A program made the translations under genes and the position numbers. Shown here piece after piece: positions 25,370 through 33,906 of a DNA stretch of 47,284 bases; position 1 is the stretch's first letter, and each line of letters begins with the position of its first letter. Origin of the DNA: an uncultured Aquimarina sp. (GTDB lineage Bacteria > Bacteroidota > Bacteroidia > Flavobacteriales > Flavobacteriaceae); assembly GCF_947492405.1 (NCBI RefSeq), contig NZ_CANLMP010000008.1, positions 289,435-336,718 of the forward strand. The letters run 5' to 3'. The notes beneath the pieces are model-generated. The model did not search any database. It saw only the letters and a list, made by a program, of their open reading frames with translations, and had not been told where the DNA came from.

Positions 25370-25765
25370 ATGTCTTTTCAAGCGAAACTAGAGATTGATG
25401 ATGCTATCCATAATTTATTAGATTGCTCTTTTGATTTTGATCAACCATTAGATCATAATGGCAGACCTGCTGCTGCGCCTAGAGGAGGTATTATTGTACT
25501 TACTATAGAATTTGAGAAAAAAACAGATCTTATCCATTGGGCTATAAGCCCTACAGAGACTAAAAATGGCCAGATTACGTTTATGAAAAGGGATGCAATG
25601 GCATCGTTAATGACTCTAAAATTCAGCAATGCTTATTGTGCACGACTTAGTGGATATTATAATGCAATAAGCAATGATCCATTTAAATTAAAATTAAAGA
25701 TTAGTGCAGAGAAACTTACGATAGGCGATGTAGAGCATATCAATAATTGGCCTTCTAAAACATAG
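25370..25765 (+). CDS. Type VI secretion tube protein Hcp (TssD), Bacteroidota type
   Basis: 131 residues, full length for the Bacteroidota TssD family. The opening MSFQAKLEIDDAIHNLLDCS, the GRPAAAPRGGIIVLTIE stretch and the C-terminal SAEKLTIGDVEHINNW match the Hcp beta-barrel that stacks into the T6SS inner tube and can carry effectors. No sheath, baseplate or ClpV gene is in the window, so this is an orphan copy that would rely on an apparatus encoded elsewhere. The effector gene starts within a few bases of its stop, which is the layout of a Hcp-cargo pair. Confidence 0.88.
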   Translation: MSFQAKLEIDDAIHNLLDCSFDFDQPLDHNGRPAAAPRGGIIVLTIEFEKKTDLIHWAISPTETKNGQITFMKRDAMASLMTLKFSNAYCARLSGYYNAISNDPFKLKLKISAEKLTIGDVEHINNWPSKT

Positions 25766-25768
25766 GTG

Positions 25769-27037
25769 ATGTATACCAATCCAGAAAGTTTAAAAGAAGT
25801 GCACGAACAGATCAAAGAAGCACTAGAAGAAGCTGGTAGAAAGAGTAGTGGTTTTAGTCCTAGCGCACAGGCGCAACAAGTAGCCTTTCATTTCCGGACA
25901 GCGATCGATGCCAGGCGTCAGGGACTTAGTGAAGCACTCTATAAAGTAGATCTGGCGATGCAAGGGCATGATGATGACGCTATGCGTGCTGCCTATGAGA
26001 TGTATGATCTTATGGGAGAAACCAATCCTAGAGTAATGACGGATGCCGAACTTACAGAGAGGTTTGTACAACAAACTGCAGATGGGTATAAGGTATATGA
26101 TAGTCGATATCAGATGTGGATCGATTTTTCTACTGCCAGCGATATTGGTATAGAATTAATGATCAGCCCTGATCTGGGCGGTACGCCCATTGCGCGTATA
26201 CGAGCTTATGATCCCGAGAATGGTACCAGTTTAGAATATGAAGATTGGGAAATTACACAACAGGATATCCGTAGTAGTTATTTAAACGAGTGGAGCGGCG
26301 CACCCCAAGAATGGAGAGAAATGCATTATCAGGATGAGCTGTATGGGATGATGAAAACCAGTATTTCTGGAGCAGGCAAAGTATCCGGTGCTACCAGTGC
26401 TTTTATGATGGCAAATCATTATAGAGCTAGTAATAATTTGTTTGCAGGTAATTTTGTAAATCATTTTAGAGTAGATGGAGGTGGTAGTTGGTCGCCCATA
26501 CGAAACGTACCAGGGAAGGATGCCCATAGAAGTTTTGGTCAGTGGAGTAAAGACATTGGAGAGGTTACTGCAAAATCTAAAGGAACGAATGTATCTAAAT
26601 GGTGGAAAAGAGGAGGGCGTGCTTGTTTTGTAATATCAGTATTAATGTCAGAGTATAGTATAAAACAAGCAAAATCTTACAACGATTCTAATCTCTCCGA
26701 AATGAGGCAAAAAGCAAAATGGGATTTAGTTTTTGGATTAACTGGTTTTATACCTGGGATAGGCTGGGCAATATCGGGGACTTATTTTTTACTGGATGCA
26801 GGTGGTGCTTTTGGGAATTGGGGACAAGCCAGTGGATTCAGTAGAGAAACCGTGGATAGTTGGATTGAGCGAGATCGTTCTGCTGCGCAAGAAGAGGTGT
26901 GCAAAATGGATTTTGAAATCGATTATGTAGAACCTATAGAACAAGTACGTATGGAAATGTTACAAGAAAGCAGGGAGTTTATCAGAGATAAAACCTATGT
27001 AACGTCCAGAGCTATTTATAGTACCAAAAGATTTTAA
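25769..27037 (+). CDS. Putative T6SS effector linked to Hcp
   Basis: 422 residues from ATG 25769; a GTG three bases earlier is possible. No signal peptide. The first ~270 residues are soluble and contain an N-terminal helical region (EVHEQIKEALEEAGRKSSG) and an acidic middle. From W278-W279 on there is a basic WWKRGGR, a hydrophobic helix (about 285-296), and a longer Gly-rich hydrophobic stretch from W318 to about residue 347 (FGLTGFIPGIGWAISG). A charged tail of ~70 residues ends the protein. I do not recognise the domain. A hydrophobic hairpin plus a membrane-embedded neighbour protein suggests a membrane-targeting or pore-forming toxin. Its last 83 codons recur in decayed form at 27440. 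Confidence 0.65.
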   Translation: MYTNPESLKEVHEQIKEALEEAGRKSSGFSPSAQAQQVAFHFRTAIDARRQGLSEALYKVDLAMQGHDDDAMRAAYEMYDLMGETNPRVMTDAELTERFVQQTADGYKVYDSRYQMWIDFSTASDIGIELMISPDLGGTPIARIRAYDPENGTSLEYEDWEITQQDIRSSYLNEWSGAPQEWREMHYQDELYGMMKTSISGAGKVSGATSAFMMANHYRASNNLFAGNFVNHFRVDGGGSWSPIRNVPGKDAHRSFGQWSKDIGEVTAKSKGTNVSKWWKRGGRACFVISVLMSEYSIKQAKSYNDSNLSEMRQKAKWDLVFGLTGFIPGIGWAISGTYFLLDAGGAFGNWGQASGFSRETVDSWIERDRSAAQEEVCKMDFEIDYVEPIEQVRMEMLQESREFIRDKTYVTSRAIYSTKRF

Positions 27038-27040
27038 AGG

Positions 27041-27439
27041 ATGAAAGAATTTTTGACTAACGTAAGACCACCAAAGTTTTTAAGATACTTTTTTTATATC
27101 GGATACAGTTGGTATAGAGGTTTTAAAAGTGAACGTGATGACGCTCATTTTACTATTATTCTATTATTTTGGTTTGCTCATACTTCTCTATTTTTCACTA
27201 TTTTTTTGTTATTGTATGAAAGTGTTATAGTACATTCAAAATATTTAGTGGTTCTACCATTTGCTATATTCTTTGGTTATGTATTTTATTTACTTTTTTG
27301 GTACGATAATAAGTGGAAACTCTATATTAAAGAATTTAGTCATTTAAAAAAGAAAGATCGTTTATTAGGTAGTATCTATTTATTTATTTATTTATTTACT
27401 TGTTTGTTTGTTGGTTTTTATGACTTATTTATTTATTAA
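27041..27439 (+). CDS. Candidate membrane immunity protein, copy 1
   Basis: 132 residues, ATG three bases after the effector stop. A basic N-terminus (MKEFLTNVRPPKFLRYFFYIGYSWYRGFKSERDDAH, positions 27041-27148, key residues RPPKFLRY and DDAH) is followed by three hydrophobic segments. Between the second and third lies the conserved KEFSHLKKKDRLLGSIYLF. Copy 2 at 27695 is clearly homologous, but this copy ends earlier: after GFY it reads DLFIY and stops, exactly where the effector-tail remnant begins. Immunity function is inferred from position, membrane topology and duplication. Confidence 0.65.
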   Translation: MKEFLTNVRPPKFLRYFFYIGYSWYRGFKSERDDAHFTIILLFWFAHTSLFFTIFLLLYESVIVHSKYLVVLPFAIFFGYVFYLLFWYDNKWKLYIKEFSHLKKKDRLLGSIYLFIYLFTCLFVGFYDLFIY

Positions 27440-27691
27440 GTATTGCTGGACTCAAGTGGCTCTTTCAGCTCTTGGTGACAAGCCAACGGGTTTAGTAGAG
27501 AAAAGGTAGATAGTTGGATCGAGCGAGATCGTTCTGCTGCACAAGAAGAGTTGTGCAAAATGGATTTTGAAATCGATTATGTAAAACCTATAGAACAAGT
27601 GCGTATGGAAATGATGAGAGAAAGTAGGGAGTTTGTCAGAGACAAGACATATGTTATACCAAGAGCGATCTAGAGTACCAAAAGATTTTAA
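27440..27691 (+). pseudogene. Decayed copy of the effector C-terminal tail
   Basis: Beginning with the codon right after the stop of immunity copy 1, 83 codons plus a stop align without gaps to residues 340-422 of the effector. They include SREKVDSWIERDRSAAQEE, CKMDFEIDYV and PIEQVRMEM. Two in-frame stops break it: TGA at 27476-27478 (Gly in the effector) and TAG at 27671-27673 (Tyr in the effector). There is no start codon or upstream half. The final codons and the spacing to the next immunity gene mirror the intact effector-immunity junction. Confidence 0.85.
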
Positions 27692-27694
27692 AGT

Positions 27695-28114
27695 ATGAAA
27701 GAATGGTTAAATAATATACGCCCGCCCAAGTTCTTACGATATCTTTTCTTTATAGCATACAGTTGGTATCGATCTTTTAAAAGTGAGCAAGATGATGCAC
27801 ATAGAACCGCTATTTTGTTTTTAAGTATGTTTCATATGTTATTGCTTTTAGGACTTTTTATGAATTTCATGTCTGAAATTGCTAATTCACTTGGGAAATT
27901 TAAAACAGTTCTGCCTATTTGTTTTCTAACGGGAGTTTCTTTTTATTATTTGTTTTTATATAGAAGTAAATGGACTCATATTGTAAAAGAGTTTGAGCAT
28001 ATTAAGAGAAGAGAACAACGTATAGGTCTTATTTATTTATTTATGTGTTTTGTTATTGGTTTTTATCCAATTTTATTAGATATGTTTTTTGGTATAGATT
28101 TGCGGGATCGATAA
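27695..28114 (+). CDS. Candidate membrane immunity protein, copy 2
   Basis: 139 residues with the same layout as copy 1: MKEWLNNIRPPKFLRYLFFI at the N-terminus, SFKSEQDDAHRTAI, three hydrophobic segments, KEFEHIKRREQRIGLIYLF. The C-terminus is longer than copy 1 and ends GIDLRDR. It starts three bases after the stop that closes the effector-tail remnant. It would be the immunity partner of a lost or displaced effector variant, or a spare for the present one. Confidence 0.65.
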   Translation: MKEWLNNIRPPKFLRYLFFIAYSWYRSFKSEQDDAHRTAILFLSMFHMLLLLGLFMNFMSEIANSLGKFKTVLPICFLTGVSFYYLFLYRSKWTHIVKEFEHIKRREQRIGLIYLFMCFVIGFYPILLDMFFGIDLRDR

Positions 28115-28454
28115 AATGAAGCTCACATGACTATTGTAATATTACTATCACTGCATTTGTTTTTATTACCATTCATAATAAATAGTATTCAATTCTTGTT
28201 CGGATCAAAAGATCTGATTGTTTTTTCTAAAATTGAAATTTTGTTGTTTGCGTTATTAGCGGGTATAATTCAATATTATTTTTTTATATACCAAAGAAAA
28301 TGGGAGTCTTATATAAAGGAATTTGAACACGTTAATAAAATGCAAAAACGTCTAGACCTTATTTATCTATTTATTTGTTTACCTGTATAGTTTTAACTTG
28401 TTTCCCGTTCTATTGGATATGCTATTTGGTATTGATTTGCGTCATCAATTATAG
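28115..28454 (+). pseudogene. Broken immunity-like copy 3
   Basis: From the codon after the stop of copy 2, the sequence reads NEAHMTIVIL, aligning with the DDAH region (about residue 34) of copies 1 and 2. The first ~33 codons of a copy are therefore missing. The homologous frame runs to a TAG at 28388-28390, and a short 87-residue product from ATG 28127 is possible. Beyond the stop, another frame from 28401 to 28454 encodes FPVLLDMLFGIDLRHQ, matching the end of copy 2. So the gene has lost its 5' end and carries a frameshift near its 3' end. Confidence 0.75.
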
Positions 28455-28553
28455 GTTAGCATATTTTTAGCATCAATTTTTAATTTTTTACCAGGTTCTT
28501 GTTGAGTTTATTATGATTGATAATAAGGCAAAAATTAGAACTAAATAATCAAA

Positions 28554-29039
28554 TTATGATTGCTCTTCTAAATCCTTTAAAGTCTTCAGAAGATTTACTA
28601 CGTGTCTTTCAGAGTGGTTACGCATGATAAACTCAAAATACCAAATAGCATCGATCTCACTAGTGTTTTGAAATCGCCACTGTACTTCCATCAGATCTTT
28701 AATAATATCAGACAAATCATCATTGGCATCGCCTAGCCCATTATCCGGTTTTGTCATCTCAAAAGGATCTAAGATCATTTGATAAAATCCTAATTCGGGA
28801 AAATTAGAACGTAAGGTGTTCGAGATTTTTTCGAAATTGAAATCAGGTGGTTCTGGGTATTCTTTTTCATCTTCCCCAACATCTCCTTCTAAAGCAAGGT
28901 ATTCTTGATATAATGATATCAATGATTTTTTTAAAACAAGTTCTTTGTTTTTAATAGGGAGTTTTGGAGTGATTCCCCATTGGATAATAGGTTCTATGAT
29001 GCTGAGCAGGTGGTTCAATGATTGTTTTTTTAGATGCAT
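28554..29039 (-). CDS. DUF5063 family protein
   Basis: 161 residues, soluble, acidic, no signal peptide. The middle and C-terminal part fit DUF5063: LDPFEMTKPDNGLGDANDDL, then DIIKDLMEVQWRF and DAIWYFEFIMRNHSERHVVNLLKTL. The function of this family is not known to me. It faces the immunity array and ends 99 bases from it. It might be an accessory or immunity protein of the T6SS island by position, but such proteins are also found away from toxin loci. The start ATG is 31 bases from the end of the gene that follows on the plus coordinate. Confidence 0.7.
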   Translation of the reverse strand: MHLKKQSLNHLLSIIEPIIQWGITPKLPIKNKELVLKKSLISLYQEYLALEGDVGEDEKEYPEPPDFNFEKISNTLRSNFPELGFYQMILDPFEMTKPDNGLGDANDDLSDIIKDLMEVQWRFQNTSEIDAIWYFEFIMRNHSERHVVNLLKTLKDLEEQS

Positions 29040-29070
29040 CTAAAATATTGAATTATTAGGGATATGAAAG

Positions 29071-30522
29071 CTATAGTTTGTAAAAACTTACACATCCACA
29101 GGCAATTCCTATTCCCAAAGGAGTAGGAGCACCTCCTGAACCGGTGATGGATCTGTTCTGAAAGGCACCTAGAGGAGAAGTACTAGTAAATAAATAGCTA
29201 TAGGTACCATTACCATTGTTTATAGTGTTCAATGTATGATTTACTAAGCTTAAACCAGGAATTGATGCATAAGGAACATTTTGTACCCATATTTGATAAT
29301 TAAATCCAACCGCTGTATTATTTTGCACCTGAAGTTGATATGAATTACCTGATCCGAATTGTCCGTCATCAAAAAAGTTAACAATCATATCTGTTGTCAA
29401 TGTACCGGATGGACCAATGACTCCAGAATTTACTCTGTAGGTAATTCTTCTATTAGTAATAACGTTACAGGATTTATTAGATAAGATCACACCAATTCTA
29501 CTCGTACTAACACAACCTGTTGTGGTATTTCTTGCTTCTGCATAATAACTACCGGCAACTGTGGTTGTATAACTAGTATTACCAGCCAATAGCAGCGTTC
29601 CTCCAGTAGCAGCATCATACCAGTCTACCGTTTCTCCAGCACTTACTGTAGTAGTTAGAGTACCTGATAATCCACTGCAAATAATCTGGTTGCCGTTGCT
29701 AACCGGTGGATTAGGTCCGCTATTAACTACTACATCAACAGAGTTAGTATTGGTAGTGCCATTACCATCACCATCAGTAATAGTTACCGTGTATGTATAG
29801 GTTCCTGCAGTTGTAATACTACTTTCTGTAGGGTTTTGTGCTGTAGAACTAAAAGAGTAGCCACCAGGCCCAGTAGCGGACCAGCTGAATGTTCCACCAG
29901 TACTACCAGATCCACCCGGGTTAGCAACAAGGTTTAGGGTTTGCCCAACACAGATAGGACCGTTAGATGTCGGAGCAACACTAAGGGTTCCTCCACCTGT
30001 ATTAATATCATCAAAATCATAATCCACACCACCACCACCGCCATTGCAAGAAGCGTATACTGTACCACCAATAGTAATTGTTTTGGTAGCGTTACACGGC
30101 CTATCTTCTACTAAATTACCACCATCAGTGATAATAGTAGCGTTTGCAGGAAGTGATAAATCGGTATTATTGCTCGTCCACTCTGCTTCACCTCCTGTTG
30201 TCAATGTAATCAATTGGGTATCTAAAGAAGAATCTGCACTTACGAATAGAGTGCCGGGGCCAATAGTAAGTGAATTTAAACTATTAGGAATGGTAGAGTT
30301 TATAGTTACCTCGGAATTCCCTTCTATTGATACGTCATTCGTACCAGCAACTTGACCGGGATAATTAGTAGCTGCTACCCAAGCAGTCCCATTAAATACT
30401 TCCCAGATAGATACGGTTGTCCAGTTACCATCACTGCCATTGGTTCTGTAATCATTAACTGATTGGGCAGATAATTTTGAGAAAAACAAGATAAAGATAA
30501 AGCAAAGTAAAAATCTTAGCAT
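29071..30522 (-). CDS. Secreted protein with Ig-like modules
   Basis: 483 residues from ATG 30522, with a signal peptide (hydrophobic stretch ending KLSAQS). The protein is rich in Gly, Thr, Ser and Asn. After an N-terminal part with VSIEGNSEVTINSTIPNSLN come two Ig-like segments seen in Bacteroidota surface proteins: PICVGQTLNLVANPGGSGS and IICSGLSGTLTTTVSAGETV with VDWYDAATGG. The C-terminal ~120 residues end IGIACGCVSFYKL. I do not see a type IX secretion C-terminal sorting domain. It is probably exported to the cell surface or periplasm, with adhesion or polymer binding as the guess. Confidence 0.75.
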   Translation of the reverse strand: MLRFLLCFIFILFFSKLSAQSVNDYRTNGSDGNWTTVSIWEVFNGTAWVAATNYPGQVAGTNDVSIEGNSEVTINSTIPNSLNSLTIGPGTLFVSADSSLDTQLITLTTGGEAEWTSNNTDLSLPANATIITDGGNLVEDRPCNATKTITIGGTVYASCNGGGGGVDYDFDDINTGGGTLSVAPTSNGPICVGQTLNLVANPGGSGSTGGTFSWSATGPGGYSFSSTAQNPTESSITTAGTYTYTVTITDGDGNGTTNTNSVDVVVNSGPNPPVSNGNQIICSGLSGTLTTTVSAGETVDWYDAATGGTLLLAGNTSYTTTVAGSYYAEARNTTTGCVSTSRIGVILSNKSCNVITNRRITYRVNSGVIGPSGTLTTDMIVNFFDDGQFGSGNSYQLQVQNNTAVGFNYQIWVQNVPYASIPGLSLVNHTLNTINNGNGTYSYLFTSTSPLGAFQNRSITGSGGAPTPLGIGIACGCVSFYKL

Positions 30523-30801
30523 ATACAATGGTTACAGGTCGTTAATACTATAACAACTAACTGTTGAAAATTCCTTAAACAGTTCTTAAAAAAAAATATA
30601 ATTAATTTAGTGGGGTAGGTAGGAATATTAATATTATAGATTTTTATGTTAAAAAAAGCTAATGTAAATGTAATTAGAAGTTTTATATCAACGCAATAGA
30701 TAAACATTGAATGTTTTACGGTTTAACCGTTTAATTTATTAGGTTCAGGATGAATGTTCTATGTTTCGGATTTTAAGTAGGGTTAAGATGTCTTAAAAAG
30801 A

Positions 30802-31611
30802 TTAATGCCTCACTTTATAACTTCCGGTTTCTGGATCGAACAAAATCAGGTCTTCTGGGAACAAAGAAGAAAAAGCTCGACATTGTATCAATTCTTTAGG
30901 GCGACCAAACTCAAAACCTTCGGTATTCATCACAATCATTTTATCACATAACTGTATCGCAAAGTCAATTTCGTGTGTAGAGAATAAAATGGTTTTTTGT
31001 GTTTCGAAAGCTAAACGTTTTAAGAGTTTTAGAATGTATGCCTTATGATAGACATCTAGATGTGTGGTTGGCTCATCTAGCATAATAAAAGGTGTATCCT
31101 GAGCAATCGCACGAGCGATGAGTACTTTTTGTAACTGTCCATCACTTAACTCAAAACATCGTCTGTCTACTAATTCAGTGATATGTGTAACTTCTATAGC
31201 TTTACGGACTTTTTCTATGTCCTCTTCTAGCAATTTTCCAACCCAATTCGTATAAGGTTGTCTTCCTAAAGCAACTAGTTCTTGTACCGTTAGATTTTTT
31301 GAAGCAATTTGTTCCGTAAGAACAATACTTAGCTGAGAAGCTAATTCAGAAGTTTTATAAGTTTTGATTTCTTTATCAGATAAAAATATATCTCCACGAA
31401 GTGCTGGTTGTACTTTGGATAACGTGCGGAGCAAGGTAGATTTTCCAATTCCATTAGCACCGACTAATCCTACCAGTTCTCCTTCATACAATTTCAGATT
31501 GATATCCGCCGCAACAACTTCTAAATTGTTTTTATGGCGATAACCGATCGAGAGATCTTCAGTTCTAAGAACGATATTTTGATTTTCAGTATCTAATGGC
31601 TCTATTTCCAT
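30802..31611 (-). CDS. btuD: ABC transporter ATPase, B12/iron-siderophore type
   Basis: 269 residues. Walker A is GANGIGKS (residues 51-58), the signature is ELSDGQLQKV, and Walker B is FIMLDEPTTHLD followed by the switch His in LFSTHEID. It belongs to the FecE/BtuD/FhuC group of importers. The cobalamin assignment rests on the neighbouring cob genes and the permease and binding-protein genes with which it forms an operon (28 bases from the permease). A siderophore or heme role is possible but less likely. It is cytoplasmic, bound to the permease. Confidence 0.85.
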   Translation of the reverse strand: MEIEPLDTENQNIVLRTEDLSIGYRHKNNLEVVAADINLKLYEGELVGLVGANGIGKSTLLRTLSKVQPALRGDIFLSDKEIKTYKTSELASQLSIVLTEQIASKNLTVQELVALGRQPYTNWVGKLLEEDIEKVRKAIEVTHITELVDRRCFELSDGQLQKVLIARAIAQDTPFIMLDEPTTHLDVYHKAYILKLLKRLAFETQKTILFSTHEIDFAIQLCDKMIVMNTEGFEFGRPKELIQCRAFSSLFPEDLILFDPETGSYKVRH

Positions 31612-31639
31612 AATTCTGTTTAGTACTTAGTACTATTTT

Positions 31640-32671
31640 CTAAAACAACATTTTTCGCTTTCTTACTAACAACCAAATCACTACTGGAGCACCAATCAAT
31701 GAAGTAATAGCATTAATAGGTAAGGTATATTCTGTGCCAGGTAATTGGGAAATGGTATCACAAACTAACATGATAATACTTCCGAATAATATAACTGCCG
31801 GAATTAATGTTTTATGATCCGATGTGTGAAATAATTGCCTTGTTAAATGAGGTACAGCTAATCCTATAAAAGCAATTGGACCCGCAAAAGCAGTAATGCT
31901 TCCTGCTAACAAACCGGTAGCAAGTATAATCAGGAAACGACTTTTTTTGATATTCAACCCTAAGCTACGCGCATAATTTTCTCCTAACAATAATGTATTT
32001 AAAGGTTTTATAGCAAATATCGCTAGTATCATTCCGATTATTGCGATCACAGAAAATATCAATAAATCGATCCAGGATAAATTTCCTAAACTTCCAAATC
32101 CCCAAAAAACATAACGTTGTAATTGTTCTGCAGGAGCAAAGTAGGAGAGTACACTTACTATAGCGGCAGTGATACTACCGAACATTAAACCAATAATTAG
32201 GATTGCCATAGTGTCTCGTACTCGAGAAGAAACCAACATTACCATAAAAAGGACTAACACACTGCCCATACTGGCGGCAATAACTAGACCCCAATTGGAT
32301 ACTAAAAACAATGCTGTAGAACCACCGATTAAAGCGCTTCCCAGAATTAGTAAAGCAACACCAAGACTTGCTCCAGAGCTAATTCCTAAAACAAAAGGTC
32401 CAGCGAGTGGGTTTCTGAATAATGTTTGCATTAATAACCCTGATACGCCTAAACCGCTTCCTACGATGATGGCTGTGATCGCTTTAGGTAATCGATAATC
32501 AATAATAATATGCCTCCATGATTCTTTTTCGACAGCGGCTCCAACTAAACTTTTTATGGTGTGAAACCACGGGATTAGTACAGAACCTAAACTAATATTC
32601 GTAATAAAACATAGTACAAGTACTATGATAATGACGATAAAAACACTTTTATATGATTTGTTTGGGGTCAA
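31640..32671 (-). CDS. btuC: ABC transporter permease, BtuC/FecCD family
   Basis: 343 residues, about nine or ten hydrophobic segments, with the family pattern RLPKAITAIIVGSGLGVSGLLMQTLFRNPLAGPFVLGISSG (positions near 32540-32410, key residues RLP, GLLMQ, RNPLAGP, GISSG) and GPIAFIGLAVPHLTRQL near the C-terminus. It forms the inner-membrane channel for the B12 importer. Its start abuts the stop of the binding-protein gene. Confidence 0.9.
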   Translation of the reverse strand: MTPNKSYKSVFIVIIIVLVLCFITNISLGSVLIPWFHTIKSLVGAAVEKESWRHIIIDYRLPKAITAIIVGSGLGVSGLLMQTLFRNPLAGPFVLGISSGASLGVALLILGSALIGGSTALFLVSNWGLVIAASMGSVLVLFMVMLVSSRVRDTMAILIIGLMFGSITAAIVSVLSYFAPAEQLQRYVFWGFGSLGNLSWIDLLIFSVIAIIGMILAIFAIKPLNTLLLGENYARSLGLNIKKSRFLIILATGLLAGSITAFAGPIAFIGLAVPHLTRQLFHTSDHKTLIPAVILFGSIIMLVCDTISQLPGTEYTLPINAITSLIGAPVVIWLLVRKRKMLF

Positions 32672-33820
32672 CTAGTTCAGTTTTTCGAAAAAATAAGGTT
32701 CGTAATCGGTTAATAATTCGGGGTGTGCTATTTGGATGATATCTTTAAGAATCAAATCCGGACGCATAGGACCTAATTCATAGTATACTAATCCACCTTT
32801 TGCACCAGTTTTTAATGTTGAAGAATATACGGTTTTATTTTTAAATGCTTCAAAAAAGGTATATCGATTGTTCTTTTCTTTTAGTTCCTCCAGAGACTTA
32901 GAAGGTCCTGAACCAATCCAAAACTCTGCATTTTGAGCTTTTTCTAATACACTTTCAAAGTTTAATGCGATACTCCCGGTTTTTTTGGTTTCGGCCCATA
33001 AATAGTTGGTGTTAGCATCTTTTAAAAATTTAGCCACGTAACTATCTCCTCCGGGTATATACCAAACATCTTTAAACATATTACCCGATAAAACCGTAGG
33101 AGTTGTTGTAGCATTGTTCGCTAAGGTTGCAGCATCATTATAATCTTTCTCAATTTTTTTGAATATATCATCTGCTTCTTGTTCTTTATTATAAAAAGCG
33201 GCAACAAATTTTATCCACTCTGCACGCCCTAAAGGGTGCTGTTCCATCCAAGATCCATTCATAACTACTGGAATTCCTGTTTTTTCCAGAAGATCATATG
33301 TTTTTATATCTCCAGTCGCAGAGTATCCAATGATAAGTTCAGGAGCTAATTCTAAAGTAAGTTCTGTATTTAAATGACCATTGTTCCCTAATTCTGCAAT
33401 AGCTCCGTTATCAATTAAAGCACGTGTTTTTTCTGAAGAAATATAATCACAATGAGGAAAACCTATTAGCTTGTTTTCTAATCCTAAATACTCTAACATT
33501 GGGATGTCTGTAGTAGAAGTAACTACTGTTTTATCTACAGGAACTTCTATAAAACTTGTTGTATTATTATTTACATGCATCCTTGGTTGCTCTGATCCTT
33601 TTGGATATAAAATATAAGTGAAGGTGTTTTTAGCATCCGGCCAAGGCGAAGTAATGCTAATTTCTTTATACGTTTCATGATTTTTAATAGTAAAACCAAT
33701 AGCATAATTTATTTTTTGATCTTCAAGTTTTTCTGCAACTATGGGAGTAACTGTTTTCTTCTCTTGTTTACACGATAGAAAAGAAGCAATTAGGAGTAAT
33801 AGAATTAGATAATTCTTCAT
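32672..33820 (-). CDS. btuF: Substrate-binding lipoprotein of the B12 importer
   Basis: 382 residues from ATG 33820; an upstream ATG at 33841 would put seven residues ahead of the signal. The lipobox LLLLIASFLSC anchors it. The body is a periplasmic-binding fold with TTDIPMLEYLGLENKLIGF, LAPELIIGYSATGD and PVVMNGSWMEQHPLGRAEWIKF. It is longer than enterobacterial BtuF (about 266), as is usual in Bacteroidota. It delivers corrinoid to BtuCD; substrate identity comes from context. It is first in btuFCD, divergent from the DUF71 gene with 86 bases between the starts. Confidence 0.82.
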   Translation of the reverse strand: MKNYLILLLLIASFLSCKQEKKTVTPIVAEKLEDQKINYAIGFTIKNHETYKEISITSPWPDAKNTFTYILYPKGSEQPRMHVNNNTTSFIEVPVDKTVVTSTTDIPMLEYLGLENKLIGFPHCDYISSEKTRALIDNGAIAELGNNGHLNTELTLELAPELIIGYSATGDIKTYDLLEKTGIPVVMNGSWMEQHPLGRAEWIKFVAAFYNKEQEADDIFKKIEKDYNDAATLANNATTTPTVLSGNMFKDVWYIPGGDSYVAKFLKDANTNYLWAETKKTGSIALNFESVLEKAQNAEFWIGSGPSKSLEELKEKNNRYTFFEAFKNKTVYSSTLKTGAKGGLVYYELGPMRPDLILKDIIQIAHPELLTDYEPYFFEKLN

Positions 33821-33906
33821 ATGATTTTGAATATTTGTCAAACTTCGATATTTTTTTGAAAACCTACTATGATTTACCGTTAATTTGTGTTTTTAAATAT
33901 AACTAT

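Noticed and set aside
28127..28390. Third immunity-like frame as an intact gene
   Set aside because: It lacks the N-terminal third present in both other copies, and its conserved end lies in another frame downstream.
30044..30355. Plus-strand frame opposite the Ig-like secreted protein
   Set aside because: It lies wholly inside a well-supported minus-strand gene and its product has no recognisable features.
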